From Myoxocephalus aenaeus (lineage: Eukaryota > Chordata > Actinopteri > Perciformes > Cottidae): DNA of 64,000 nucleotides. The notes under the pieces are model-generated. The model saw nothing but the letters and a program-made list of their open reading frames with translations, was not told the origin of the DNA and made no database searches. Location: NCBI GenBank assembly GCA_038501785.1, contig JBAMJR010000101.1, forward strand, positions 62,001 through 126,000, given 5' to 3'. Position numbers and translations under genes: made by a program. Below, piece by piece: positions 35,074-47,396 of the stretch; position 1 is the stretch's first letter, and each line of letters starts with the position of its first letter.

Positions 35074-35394
35074 CTTGTCCCTGTGAGAGGAGACAGAGGA
35101 GAAGAGTCACAAACACATCACAGCAAAACTCAGTTGTTAACTGAAGACGTCGAACATTTAGGGTGCAATAACCCTTTTGTGTCACAAGATGGCGCCAGAG
35201 CTTAAACTCTGAAACATAAACAGGAAACATTATGAGGAGCCTGTTTCCTCCTCTGCTCTGCGTTGAACATTTTCCGTCACGATCTCCATCTCAAGACGAC
35301 CCTGTTGTGGTCGAACCGTCTAAGGACCCACAGCGCACATGAAGTGACATGAGTTATGAAATCCACTTTCTCTCTTCTACTCCGCCCCTCACAG

Positions 35395-35605
35395 GTGAAC
35401 ACATATTTATGTTGAACCAAGCTGACCTACTTGAGCTAGTAGTAGCACTTACATGTTACTTACTGATAGCACTTTGTAGTTTAACTTTATTGAAGAAATT
35501 GTACTTTCTTGATTCTTGTTGTTCTGAGTTTGTCCTCATGGTTGAATGCACTTATTGTAAGTCGCTTTGGATAAAAGCGTCAGCTAAATGAAATGTAAAA
35601 GTTTC
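35395..35605 (+). mobile_element. LINE2/Maui-type 3' tail fragment
   Basis: Ends TGTAAGTCGCTTTGGATAAA, AGCGTCAGCTAAATGAAATG TAAA, a tail very common in teleost genomes at the 3' end of L2-clade elements. Upstream about 150 bp lacks any reverse transcriptase. The same insertion is present in block 2 (57105-57295), so it predates the duplication. Confidence 0.6.
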
Positions 35606-36504
35606 ACAGATTCTGTTATTATGTATTATATATCTGATTGCAACACACAGAGTATCACTTCATCAACAGTCTGGGTGTGAAGGTGCATAAAAACGGCTTC
35701 GTCTGTGAGCGATTGACGCAAGAGTTGAGTAGGCTCGAGTAATTGACATTTAATAAACACCTAAAACAAAGTTAGACTGACGGAAGAGATTAGTCTTTTC
35801 ACCTTTTCTCTCTTCAGAGTTATTTTACCAGCTGATAAATGAACTTCAACTCTTTAAAACTCCTCAAACAGGACTCACATATTTCCTCTCACACTTAAAG
35901 CTTCTTTTTGTCATAAATCAAGAACACTGTGAACATCTATGAAGCAACATTCATAACTAATATAGTGAACACACACACTCATGTTATTGTTGAAAGTTGT
36001 GCATTACTAAATAAAACAGCTGTTTTTAATGGATCAGGTTATAGTCTGATTAGTCTTAAATTAATCTCATCTTTTAACTGTTGAATTGTCTCTTTACTGA
36101 ACAAACCGTCCACGTTATTACCCGTAAACATCTTGTCTAATACACGAATCCTCACATAATAAACATGTACAGTAATATTAACATAATACACCAACATGAA
36201 GACATTCATAACTCACCTTGTTCGTGTTCAGTCTTGTAAACAGACCTGCAGCTTTCAGGGACTTTGTTCCAGATAAGTGGAACAGAAAGTAAACCCGACT
36301 CAGATGAAGGGAGCTGCAGCAGAGCAGGAAGGTGAGACTGATGGAGCTGATGAGGTGAGAGTAGAGTGGCAGGAGAGAAGGGAGGGAGAACTGTGTCATT
36401 GGTTGCTTAACTTAGCTGTGTCATTGGAGCAGAATTTATGACATGCAGCCTTCTGCTTTATTGAACTTGAGACTACACTATTTACATTCAGTTCATTCAT
36501 TATG

Positions 36505-36505
<1 letters not shown>

Positions 36506-36575
<70 letters not shown>
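36506..36575. repeat. (AC)n microsatellite, block 1
   Basis: About 35 AC units at a site shared with 47319-47394 and 58195-58293, where the tract lengths differ. Confidence 0.95.
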
Positions 36576-36577
<2 letters not shown>

Positions 36578-38559
36578 GGAGGAGAGTCAGTCTTCAAACC
36601 GCTTGTGTTCTCCTGACGTTGAAAGTGTGTTGAGGGTTGAAGGAGTGTAGATCAGGGGTCAGCATCCTTTATATCCAAAGAGACATTTTGACCTTTGTTC
36701 CACCAAATAAAACTTGTCTGAAGCCGCAAAAGCTATTTGATATCACAGTTTATTAAGTTTTATATAGAGTCATATTATATATACAAAAATTATAGTTTGA
36801 TGTATTTATGAAATTATATAACAAGAATAAAGACAATTGTGATGTTATTTTATCTGTTATAACAATATCAAACTTGTATGAAGAGGAGAAGAAACAAATA
36901 CAGTGTCATGTGTCGGCTACATTGAGGTCAACTGAAGACTCAACTAGGCTCTGACTCCTATTTGTGGCTCCTGTAGAGCGGTTCTCCTGTAACCAGAGAG
37001 CGGGTGCGGACCTTGTCCTCCTCATGATGACTACGTTTACAATTTAGCAGGAAAGAGATAAGCGAAAAGAGATAAGCCCTCGGTGCTGAGCGTTTTATGA
37101 ATATATCTCTTCTAGTCCTCAGGTGAAAGTGAAAGAAGCCGTCAACAAGCACATTTTATGGAAAAAAACATTATATTCATATTTAAAATGTGTTTTTAAC
37201 GTTATATTTGGATTGTTTTCAGTAAGTAAACATCTAATGCTTCACATCGTCCCAGATGTTTGCTGTCAATCATCTTTCATTGTTGTGGAAACGACAGTTA
37301 CCGCCTGAGAAGTTGTGCTGAGACGTCACTTCTCCTCAGCGTCTGTGATGTGACTCCATTCAAGATCCTCAGAGTTGTTTCACTGGAGGAGAGTTTAGTC
37401 AATCTGTGGTCCTCTTTCTACTGACTGGTGTTGTTACGATGCACTTATTAAAAGTGAATGATGTGTTCATATTGTAAATATAACTGGTAGTTATGACATG
37501 TTTAGCATATTAAAGTTACTATAAGGAACTCTTGTTCTGTGTTGACGTTGGCTCTTTTGAACATTAAAATACATCTCGTGAGGGAAGAGCCTGGAAGACG
37601 TTCAAATCAGGGAATCAAAAGTATAAAATAAATACCCACAATTCTACACAATATGTTGTGTACAATTTTGTGCCGTCCCATTCATATTCACACCAGTTCA
37701 AGCCCTCACAGCCTCTCTCTCTCTCCACCACTTAGCAGCTGACCTCAGTGAGTCCCTGAGGGTTCAGGGTTTGAGGGTGAGAGTGTTTCTGAGCACCAGA
37801 TTTCATTTAGAAAACTAATGTTACTGCAGCAGGGGTCTGACAGCCTGCTGCATCCTGCTGTCATCACTGACCTCATGTGTGTGTGTTGAGTTTACATCCT
37901 CACTTCATGCTCCACACACACACAAGTTCATAAAGTCTCAGTTTACAGCTCGAAAGCTCAGAAGGAGTTAATAAGCAACCACAGGATCCCTTATCTCCTG
38001 ACACCATTGCTCTACACGGTCTCAGATCTCTGTATGAATTACCATTATGGTGGACATTGAGATTGGGCCTCAGTGTTATCTCTATGTCATCTCTTTTACG
38101 AGGACAGTAACCAATCGTATTAGCAGTAGCACAACAACACCACCGTAGGAATTTCACCTGAAGAGTAAGTTTAGCTGAGAGCATTATACTGATGAGCAGG
38201 AGACGTGGTTCCAGTAATCTTTATCACGCTCAATAAAATGGCTCAAGCTAAAAATGGGTTTTCTCTATTATAACAACAGTGTGACGCAGACATGAAGCAC
38301 GAAGCTGAAGCCCGGTGGTCGGGCAGCGGCAGACACTGTGGGCACAAGCAGCGCACGGTACGGCAACCCGGTAGGCCAAACAGCAGTTCATAGAACTAAC
38401 GCAATGTAACGAAATGTAACAAAAGGAAGCTGCAGGACGGATATTATGGAGGAGCGAGGTGAGGAGGAGGAGGTCTAGACGTGAACACAAAACACACACA
38501 CACGGCCAGTTTAAGGCTTTTTAGATGCAATGAGAGTATTTTAAGGCAAAAAAAACTAA

Positions 38560-39070
38560 TTAGGGTCCGAGCGACTGACGTAGTCAGTCCGAAGGAACCT
38601 ATTGAAATTGCTGTGTTCATTATTATTATTGAGGATTCTTATTTTTACACTTTGGACTGCTTTTTGGGGGACTTGTCATATACCAAAAGTCACCAAATTT
38701 GGAACTCTTGTCAGGCCTGGTGAAAATAGCGATGTATTAAAGCAGGGGGGGAAAGTACCAACAAATGTCTCTCTAGCGCCCCCTACAAGTTGGACCGGCG
38801 ACGCCCCTCGCCCAGAATGTTTTTTTTACTTGGAAAAATTCACACATGTCCGTCTCCACCTGCTCTACAAAAAAGCTTCTCAGACCCATAAAGTCCGCCT
38901 ACGAATATTTTCCGCCATTTTGAATTCAGTGAAAAACACGATTTTGCACTTTTCTCCTAAACGCTTCGTCCTTTTCATACCAAACTGTAAATCGTGATTG
39001 TCGATGGATCATCAACACTGAATTGAAATTTCTTTGATATCTCATTGCGTTTAGGAGATATCGACCAATT
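38560..39070. repeat. Probable dispersed teleost repeat
   Basis: The start GGGTCCGAGCGACTGACG TAGTCAGTCCGAAGGAACC TATTGAA and the internal TCTAGCGCCCCCTACAAGT resemble a noncoding repeat I associate with many fish genomes. No ends or target duplication can be set. There is no coding potential. Confidence 0.4.
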
Positions 39071-39149
39071 AACCTCTTAAGGGCGTGTCTTGTTTTTAAA
39101 CACTCATAACATTAAAACTATTTAGACAAACGACTTCAAACTGTTTGTC

Positions 39150-39365
39150 TATGTGCACATTGCATCCCCTAACTTGCAATAAATCAGCCGTACATTTAAA
39201 CTGTAATCAACATGGGCAATTAACATGGGCAATTAACATGGGCAAAGTACTTTGCCCATGTCTGGACTAGATAACGCTCTGAGAGAGACTAGATAACGCA
39301 TGATTGATTACAGTTTAAATTGTACGGCTGATTTATTGTAAGTTAGGGGATGCAATGTGCACATA
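39150..39365. repeat. Long inverted repeat with 61-bp arms and a nested 26-bp palindrome
   Basis: Arms 39150-39210 and 39304-39365 are reverse complements with one mismatch and one indel. The loop holds AACATGGGCAATT three times and a perfect 26-bp palindrome (39236-39261, half site ACATGGGCAAAGT). It has the form of a fold-back transposon, but no target duplication is clear. Confidence 0.85.
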
Positions 39366-39369
39366 TACA

Positions 39370-40920
39370 AATACTGGCTTTTTAATTGTTGGGCTTTTTA
39401 ATCCGGCCAGATTGGTGTTCTGTTGTTTCTTTGTGTTTAACCCAGTTCCTTCCTCTGTGCAGTCATGTTGACACTGAGAATATAAATGCCTGCCTGTATG
39501 TGAACAGTCATAACGCTGCATTCTAGTTAGATTTCTTGTTTTTCCTTTGACGAGTTGGTACCGCGCTACCTTTTTAGTATTGTGCAACATTACACAGTAG
39601 TGAAAAAGAAGTATTTAAATCGGCTCAGGCACAGGAAGAAATCTGCATTGCTTTTCGTTCCGGTAGGTACCGGTCGTACCACCGGTCCGGTGGATCTGGG
39701 ACCAGGTGTTTTACCTGTAGTTTCTCAGCCAAAGGTCTTTTCTCAAACGGGTGTTGGAGGAGAGATTATACCGAGTTAGCGTTTGTTTTCTGTGAAGACC
39801 AGTGGCTCCTGCTCTGCTGTCATGTTGTCATCATGGGTGGCGCTTCGTCTGCCCGAGGAGACAGAGACACGGGAACGCGCAGCCTTGGGCTTGATGAGAA
39901 TAGCCCTCCAGGAAATCTTTTTTAGGGCGCTGATTGGATGAATTGGATGTCATTAATTTATTTATTTAATCAGTGATTGGCTAAACTGCGTATTAGACCC
40001 GTCTTCCTTGGGCAGAACTGCTTGAGCCCCACGACGTGCACGCGCATTAGAGACGTGCACGCGCATTAGAGAGTACTGGAGCAGAGAGGACGTGCATGAG
40101 CATCACAGACATGCAGCTCACTTGCTCTTAAGAAGGATACTGGAGAAAGGATGTAAGATTCAAGAGTGTTTATTTATACAAATACTCATACAAATACAAA
40201 TAGAACTCCCTGTGAAAGGCAGAAACAAAAGATGTTATTAATATCCATTCAAGTTGTCAAGTGTTGACTAAAATAAATGTATAATAGATAGCCAAGAAAA
40301 GAGTGTATTGCTCTTACAAGGAGGATACTGGCTAAAGTACATCAGGACAGTGGCACTGGAAGACAACTGTAGGTCCCTCACAAAGCACACACTGGAACAG
40401 ATATAAAGCTCTCCTCAGCCCTGTGAAAGACAGACAACATTATTGTAACAGTAGTTAATCAGTGTTTCATTAGTTTTAACTGTATAATGTGAAATGGCTC
40501 ATTGTCTCCTTGTCTCTTATTTGATGTAATTTAATCTGAAAATTTCCATAAATAAGTGTTCAAAAAAAGAAAAGCAAGGACAATAAACCATAAACACTGA
40601 CAGAAAAAAATAGGTAAAGCATATTTGAACAAATTGGACAGTGGGCTTGAAGAAAGTGTATCGATACTTAAAACACTTTAACTCTGGTGACCTGATTTGT
40701 AATTATAAAAATTGTGAAAAAGCAGATCTGCATGTTCAAACCACAGCACCATAACATAGTGGTTAATTAATCAGGATAGTATATCATTTTCCAACACTTT
40801 AGAACTAGATTTACACCACACGCTATCTATTATGTCAAGTAAAGTTCATAGACAACGTTACTGAACATTTAGTGAATGAGTGTTTATCCACAACATGTTA
40901 GCTAGCACATTCACCTGCTA
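39370..40920. other. Intergenic DNA without a supported gene
   Basis: Short ORFs only. A 30-codon frame starting MGGASSARGDRDTG near 39833 is the only one with a suggestive start, and it stops soon after. No repeat family is recognised. Confidence 0.4.
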
Positions 40921-40929
40921 TCACCACCA

Positions 40930-41110
40930 CCACTCTCCTCCTCCCCCTCCTGTCCCACCATGGCAGCGGGAGCCTCACCTTCACTGTCCGACGACGACCC
41001 CTCCTGGGAGGGACCCGCCGCGCCCGGCGCAGCCAAAGCCCCGGAGCCGGAGGCCACGCCCCCGCCGCCGGAGGCCACGCCCCCGCCGCCGGAGGCCACG
41101 CCCCCGCAGC
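40930..41110. other. GC-rich island with open frames on both strands
   Basis: The stretch is far richer in GC than its surroundings and contains three 21-bp repeats of CCGGAGGCCACGCCCCCGCCG. The plus strand has an ATG in good context (CACCATGG) giving MAAGASPSLSDDDPSW and a Pro-rich repeat. The minus strand reads an acidic segment with GSSSDSEGEAP and ends in a donor-like CAG|GTGAAT (40919/40918). It may be a first exon or promoter of an unrecognised gene, or a relic. I cannot decide the strand. Confidence 0.3.
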
Positions 41111-41119
41111 AGCAAACAT

Positions 41120-43167
41120 GTTTATTATATTTCTGCTCTTAGCAGCATCTGTTGCGAGAGCTTTTTCTTCTTCTTTTCCCTCAGTTTTTCTGCACCGCCT
41201 TTTCGTTTTTTCTCCATTTTTTCTTTCTCTTCTCTCTCACAGATTGCTAATGATGTGTCATTAGCTCATCATTAAAGGTGATTGGACGAGGGGGTCTGTA
41301 AAATGCGTGGGCGGGACTACTGGGCCTGTCATAGGGCCACTGGGCCTCTTATGCGTCTTTATGTAAAAAAACAAAACAAAAAAAAGGTCAGCCACTGCCG
41401 GCCCATTACTGACCGGCCCACCGGGAAAACTCCCGGTACTCCCTATGGCCAATCCACCGCTGCTGATATCTGAAATGTACATTTTAGACTATTTTCATTT
41501 CAGGTTTTGATCAATTTGTTGCTTCATTTAAAATGAGTCACTATTATTAGAATAATAATCTACAATACATGTGTATTAATTTTATCTTAAACTGCAAACA
41601 AACCTGAAGATAGATATATGTACTACTGTTTGTACACAAAGGCAGCAAACCTCGAGGAAAGCCATGAAGCAGCTTTATCAAAGGGATCTGATCTGTTGTT
41701 TTAAAAGGTGACAGAAACAACTGCAGCCGCAGGATCTGTCTTATTTCTCACAGTCAGATCAACACGCCACCAAACTGATTTTTATATCATATCCGACGAG
41801 AATAAACAACCATAAATCCGCCAAGAAATCATTAAAAGTTTGTTTTAACTGGCAACCGTTTATACTCAGGTTGAATAAACAAGAACACAACATAACATGT
41901 GAAAGGAACAACAGACTCTGTATCCTCTGCCTGAGAAGAATCTCTTTCTAAAGTTAGTTTCAGCATCACAGTGATGCAGTGGTAGTTGTCGGTCCATCCA
42001 CGTGAACACTGCACACAGGAACTATATAGTAACAGATGAGTCGGCACACTTTCAGTGCTGCTAATTTGCATAATCAAACAAAAGCCACTCCCTGAAATAC
42101 AAACCGCAGCGGTTTCATGTGCATGCAAAATGGAGAACCGTAGCGGCATTTGACATTTGAGAATATGATAATTTCGGGACAAAGGTTTTTTAATTATGTC
42201 TACAGCTTAAAACTATTGGTGTTTGTAAACATTTAGTTTTTTTTTAAAGGTTCAATAATAAAAGCATGCCATAGTAGTGTATTTTAAATGTATTATGATG
42301 AAAACACATTGTTTTATAGTTTTTATAGTCTGATCATGTGCTGGGACGGCTGTGCCCCCTCATGTTCAGGGCTTGAGGCGCCAACACATAAAATAATATA
42401 TATTATTTGAATGAACTGAAAATATATTTAAACCGAAGAGGTTTTATATAATTAAATAATACATGTCATGAATTGGTGAAACATTATTTAAAGGAAATAA
42501 TAGATTCGGACACAACAATATGCATGTCATGACAACAGCAGACTGATCTGTTTATAGTCTCCGCGGAACATCAGCCTCACGCAAAAATAATAAACCAGTT
42601 AATTCAAAACCAGTTCATCTCACACACCGGACGGCATCAGGGACACGCTGTGTTCACAGTGGTGCGAAACGTCAGATATTATAGTGTCGTTATTGAACGG
42701 CACAACCCGGCAGAGTTCATTGCTCTTGTACTGTCATTCATGACAAGTGAGGTCTAAAACAGCAGCTAAACATAACTGTGTCACTGGCGTCAATTTAGTT
42801 TACTGCCAATCCCGTGAATATGCTGTATGAAGGTATAGTGAGTCATAATGATCACGGTACCCACGGTACCTGAAGGCAACGTGGTTCTCCTCGTGTCCAG
42901 TTTCCTGCAGTGAGAGCTCATGAGGAAACCTGTGTGTTGAATAGTGAGACATTATTTAATTCAAGACTCATGGCAAAACATTTATCCGTGACATGTATGT
43001 ATCCGTGTTATCTGTTACATGTTACACACTTACATTGGCTTCAGTCACTGAGTGTTATGGAGTAGAACCGGTTAGAACTTCCATCTACTTTCCCCCTTCA
43101 CCAAAATACAGACAGAGAGGAAAAGATGGATGTTTTATAGAAGAAGTGAAGATTCATTAGATTAGCT

Positions 43168-43203
<36 letters not shown>

Positions 43204-43330
43204 CAGACGACAAATGAAGCAAAAAGCTCACAGATCAAATGAAATAAAAGTGAAACTAAATACAGTGAGAGAATGACATCAATAACATGACAGCAGGTCA
43301 TCACTAGCGATAGCTGGTGTGTATACTGAC
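41120..43330. other. Intergenic DNA without a supported gene
   Basis: AT-rich, with an (AG)n microsatellite at about 43168-43200 and a GC-rich fragment at 41320-41460 (GGCCCACCGGGAAAACTCCC) that may be a dispersed repeat. No coding sequence is supported. Confidence 0.4.
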
Positions 43331-43990
43331 ATCTTCTACCTGTCACTATCCCAGGCTGTAGTCCCCTGTATCTTCAAATCCGTCATCATCACACCAGTCC
43401 CCAAAAGACCAGACACACCCTGAGTGACTTCAGGCCAGTGGCACTCACACCAGTCGCCATGAAGTGTTTAGAAAAACTAGTCCTCACACACATCAACCAC
43501 ACGGTCCCGGACACACACACTCTGCAACACCTGGAGAGCAGCAGAACGTATGCCAGGATGCTTTTCCTGGACTACAGTTCTACTTTCAACACTATCCGCT
43601 CAGGCAAACTGATGGAGAAGCTGTCAGACCTCGGCGTCCCGACCCCCACCTGCAACTGGATCCTGGACTTCCTGACAGAAAGACCACAGCTGGTGAGGAT
43701 GGGGAGACGGGTGTCTGCTGAGCTCACAGTCACACAGGATCCCCACAGGGCTGCTGCCTGAGCCCAACACTCTTCACCCTGTACACCCAGGACTGTGTCT
43801 CCACCCAGGACAACACCATCCTCATCAAACACGCAGATGACACCACCATCCTGGGGCTCATCAAGGGGGACGACGAGCTCAGGAAAGCTGGTCTGAACCA
43901 TCGCCCTCTCACCCTACAGAGGACTGATAGAGAGCATCCTCACTGTCTGGGATGGGAACACCACACAGGCAGAGAGGAAGGCTCTAAAGA
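43330..43990 (+). mobile_element. Degenerate LINE reverse transcriptase fragment
   Basis: Reads LSQAVVPCIFKSVIITPVPK, then after a stop SDFRPVALTPVAMKCLEKLV, YARMLFLDYSSTFNTI, TPTCNWILDFLTERPQLVR, and after a frameshift near 43738 PQGCCLSPTLFTLYTQDC and HADDTTILG. These are the ordered palm motifs of a CR1/L2/Rex1-type non-LTR retrotransposon, with the catalytic Y of YADD changed to H. A block is deleted between HTLQHLE and YARML. It is a dead fragment of a different clade from the one at 15865-16721. Confidence 0.85.
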
Positions 43991-44059
43991 GTCATAAAGA
44001 CTGCAGAGAGGATCACAGCAGCCAAACTCCCTGCTGTCCTCCCCGCCCCGCGGCGCCCC

Positions 44060-44519
44060 TCACCCCGCCGCCCCGCCCGGCTCTCTGCCAGCACCCACCA
44101 CGCTGCCACCACGCTCACCCGAGGAGGCGCGATGGAAAACAGGTCAGCGCTACAGGTCAGCGCTACAGGTCAATGCTAGCTTGCGAGCTAGCCTCTCCCC
44201 TGCCTCTGCCACGCTGTCTCTCTGTTTGTTCTCACAGCTGTGGTGGAGGTGTCGCAGGCTAATCCACCAGGACGTTATGGACATTGTAGCTTCTGTTGTC
44301 CTTTCTGATGCTACATCACTAGCTAGCTCGCGTTGCTAGCTCGCGAGCTAGCGCTGAGCTGTAGCGCAGACCTGTTTTCCATCGCGCCTCCTCGGGTGAG
44401 CGTGGGTGGCATCGTCGGTGGGTGAATTTTGTCCACAAATCAGCCGCACCGATATTTAAGCTGCACAGGTCAAAGTTGAGGACAAAAAAGTAGCGGCTTA
44501 TAACCCGAATCTTACGGAA
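44060..44519. mobile_element. Short TIR element (TACCGTAAA family), copy 3, with fold-back core
   Basis: The right end (GTAGCGGCTTATAACCCGAA, then TCTTACGG) matches copies 1 and 2. A 43-bp inverted repeat with one mismatch (44111-44153 and 44361-44403; ACGCTCACCCGAGGAGGCGC ...) encloses GCTAGC-rich sequence. The left end cannot be fixed. No ORF is seen. Confidence 0.6.
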
Positions 44520-45751
44520 ATTACAATGAAGAGACATAAGATGACTACATAATTACACATAACTATGAAACCACACAAATAGACCACAAAGATACACAAA
44601 AACAACAAGAAAAGCAGTTAAAATATCACTAAGTATGAGTCCTGGTTCTACATATATGCTCAGTAACCACCATGTCTTAGTTTTAGTCTGTAGAACTCTC
44701 TGTGGTCGTAACAGGTGAGGACCAGTGACACACACACACACACACACACAAACTTTGCATTTTTTTATTCATTGCATCCCCATAACTTTTTATATTTAAT
44801 GATTATTGCTGGAGATGCACGTGAGAACTATATTGTTCTATACTTCTGCTTCTAGTTTGCAGTGCAGGGGTTTTAATGAATTATTCTCCTTGTTTATTAA
44901 TATTAGTTGATACACATAAGCCCAACATTTGTAGGCAAGGCAATTTTTTTTATTTCTAAATCTTGTATTAATGTCATTGTCTCTGCTACCAGATGGGTGA
45001 CGGTGATCTGCTGATATTATGGGATGTTTTGTTGAACCAGGACTGAGTGGAGAAGACTGTCAGACACCTGCTGCAGTAACATTAGTTTATACACAGAATC
45101 TGGGGCTCAGAAACACTCACACTCGTTCAAAAGAGACAAAATCAACACAGAATTAAAGTTCCTTGTAACTTTATTGTGAATGCTTCTCATATCAATAGGG
45201 ATTTATTTACAATATGAACACATCATTAACTTTAAATAAGTGCATTGTGCATCATAACAATATCAGTCAGTAGGAAGAGGACAGAAGATTGATTCAACTC
45301 CATGAAAAGCATTATTTACACTGACATTAGTTATTATTGCTGTATATTATATTAGATATTCCTGTATTAGTCCTGCAGTGAGGACATTTGCAGGATTACA
45401 GCAGCAAACGGGTAAAGTGCAGACAAGAGACATAGTAAAACAAAAATAAAAAAACAATATAAATGAACAAAGAATGCACGAAAACAATATTATATATACA
45501 GACGGAATCAAATGTATTTGTTCAAAGTGTTTTTTCTGTAATAAATATATTTAAAACCAAACCCACAGTAATATGACCTTCATTTAAAACATAAAAATAT
45601 ATATCTCATACATTTCTTGACACTTAAACCAGATGTTGAAGAGTCTCTTGTTTTATGGTCTTGGATCAGTTCTGTGATGACTTGTTCAATAGGATCCTCC
45701 AGACATAGACCTGTTAGTCCTGATGGGTTGTTTCTCTGGGAGATTATAAAT
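44520..45751. other. Spacer and 3' flank of receptor copy C
   Basis: A short (AC)n run at 44728-44750, then from about 44890 the same flank as downstream of copy A (25520-26370). No gene. Confidence 0.6.
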
Positions 45752-46637
45752 CTATAAGGCTGCTAAGAGGTTTCTTCTCTTATCAGTATATTTTATTCTC
45801 AGTATATTTAGTGAAAGAGCCAGAAGAGCTGCAGCCATCAGTCCCAGTAAACAGTAGAGGACGATCCGTCCCCGACTCTCTGGCTGTGGACTTTCTGTCT
45901 TTGAAGAATCTTTTCTCAGACTTGTTCCGCTTGTCGTCTCAGGTTCTGGTCGATCCCTCGCTGCTGCAAAGAGACCAAACACATCTGTTTCTTTCACGTG
46001 AAGAGAAACAACTTTCACTGAAAAGAAAAATAAATAAAGCTGCTGGATTGAAGGAGTTCTACTGGATCAACCTACCAGAGACATTGAGAAAACATTTCCC
46101 AGAGTTCGTCCCATAACTGGTGTACACTTCACACAGGTACAGACCCGAGTCAGCGGTCCTGAGTTTTGACACATGAAGTCTGACTCGTCCTCTCTGAGGA
46201 CGTCTTTGTCCCACTGGACTCGTCCTGCAAAGAGTTCATCCTGAGACTCTGGGACCTCGACTCCTTCATACACATCAAGCAGGACGAAGGGCTTGACAGG
46301 AGTTACCAGCTCACAGAAGACAATCAGGTCGTTGGGGGAGCTGCCAGTGTTGGTGGTGAACCTCCATTCCAGTGTGATGCTGTGGTTCTCCTCTGCCTGA
46401 TAGGAGCTCTGTGTCACATTCACTACAAAGGATCCTGTTGAGGAGACAGAGAGGGAGAGGGAGGAGCAGACCAGCTGACAGCTTTAACATGCAGCCTTTA
46501 AACTCATCTACAGGTCTCTGTGGAGGGTTCAGTGATGCTTCAGAGCTGGAGGGCTTTACAAATACACAAGTAAACTCACCACAGACACAGGAGGTGAGGA
46601 TGAAGAGGATGAAGAGCAGCAGGATCCTGCAGGTCAT
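45752..46637 (-). pseudogene. Receptor copy C: frameshifted V-set Ig-like gene
   Basis: Signal exon 46637-46580 is intact, as is the stalk/membrane exon 45963-45752 (KTESPQPESRGRIVLYCLL; tail RIKYTDKRRNLLAAL). The Ig exon 46434-46076 is 359 bp, one base short of the 360 bp in copies A, B and D. The loss is a T near 46190 (CGTCCTCTCTG instead of CGTCCTTCTCTG), between strands D and E. The changed frame loses the F-strand cysteine and the membrane segment. Sequencing error is possible but the rest of the exon shows extra substitutions. The 3' flank is the A type. Confidence 0.8.
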
Positions 46638-47315
46638 CTTGTCCCTGTGAGAGGAGACAGAGGAGAAGAGTCACAAACACATCACATCAAAACTCAGTCG
46701 AACATTTAGGGTGCAATAACTTATTTGTGTCACAAGATGGCGCCAGAGCTTAAACTCTGAAACCTTATGAGGAACCTCTTTTCTTCACTGCTGCATGTCC
46801 TCTGCTCTGCGTCTCCTCAAACAGGACTCACATATTTCCTCTCACACTTAAAGCTTCTTTTTGTCATAAATCAAGAACACTGTGAACATCTATGAACCAA
46901 CATTCATAACTAATACCACAGTGAACACACACACTCATGTTATTGTTGAAAGTTGAGCTTTACTAAATAAAACAGCTGTTTTTAATGGATCAGGTTATAG
47001 TCTGATTAGTCTTAAATTAATCTCATCTTTTAACTGTTGAATTGTCTCTTTACTGAACAAACCGTCCACGTTATTACCCGTAAACATCTTGTCTAATACA
47101 CGAATCCTCACATAATAAACATGTACAGTAATATTAACATAATACACCAACATGAAGACATTCATAACTCACCTTTGCTCAGAAGTCTAAAGCTCAACTG
47201 AGACTTTTACATTACTACTGTTTACTGTTTACGTCTCTTTGTAACTTCTCATTACGCATCTATAAGACTACACTATTTACATTCAGTTCATTCAATATGT
47301 CATATGTACACCTGT

Positions 47316-47318
<3 letters not shown>

Positions 47319-47394
<76 letters not shown>
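47319..47394. repeat. (AC)n microsatellite, block C
   Basis: About 38 AC units at the paralogous site of 36506-36575 and 58195-58293. Confidence 0.95.

Positions 47395-47396
<2 letters not shown>

Larger units (their letters stand above)
31940..38020. repeat. Segmental duplication block 1 (contains receptor copy B)
   Basis: Matches 53100-60110 in the same order and orientation: the GAACGTCTTCCTCGGTGAAA start, the (GA)n tract, the Harbinger remnant with its minisatellite, the receptor gene, the LINE-like tail, the (AC)n tract and the flank ending near CAGATCTCTGTATGAAT. Differences are mostly repeat length and small indels. Part of the block (36.2-38.0 kb) also matches 47.1-48.8 kb. Confidence 0.85.

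Noticed and set aside
39833..39925. A short frame starting MGGASSARGDRDTG, with RSLGLDEN, faintly like the N-terminus of MICOS CHCHD3/6 proteins.
   Set aside because: Only a few residues agree, the frame stops after 30 codons and no further exon was found.
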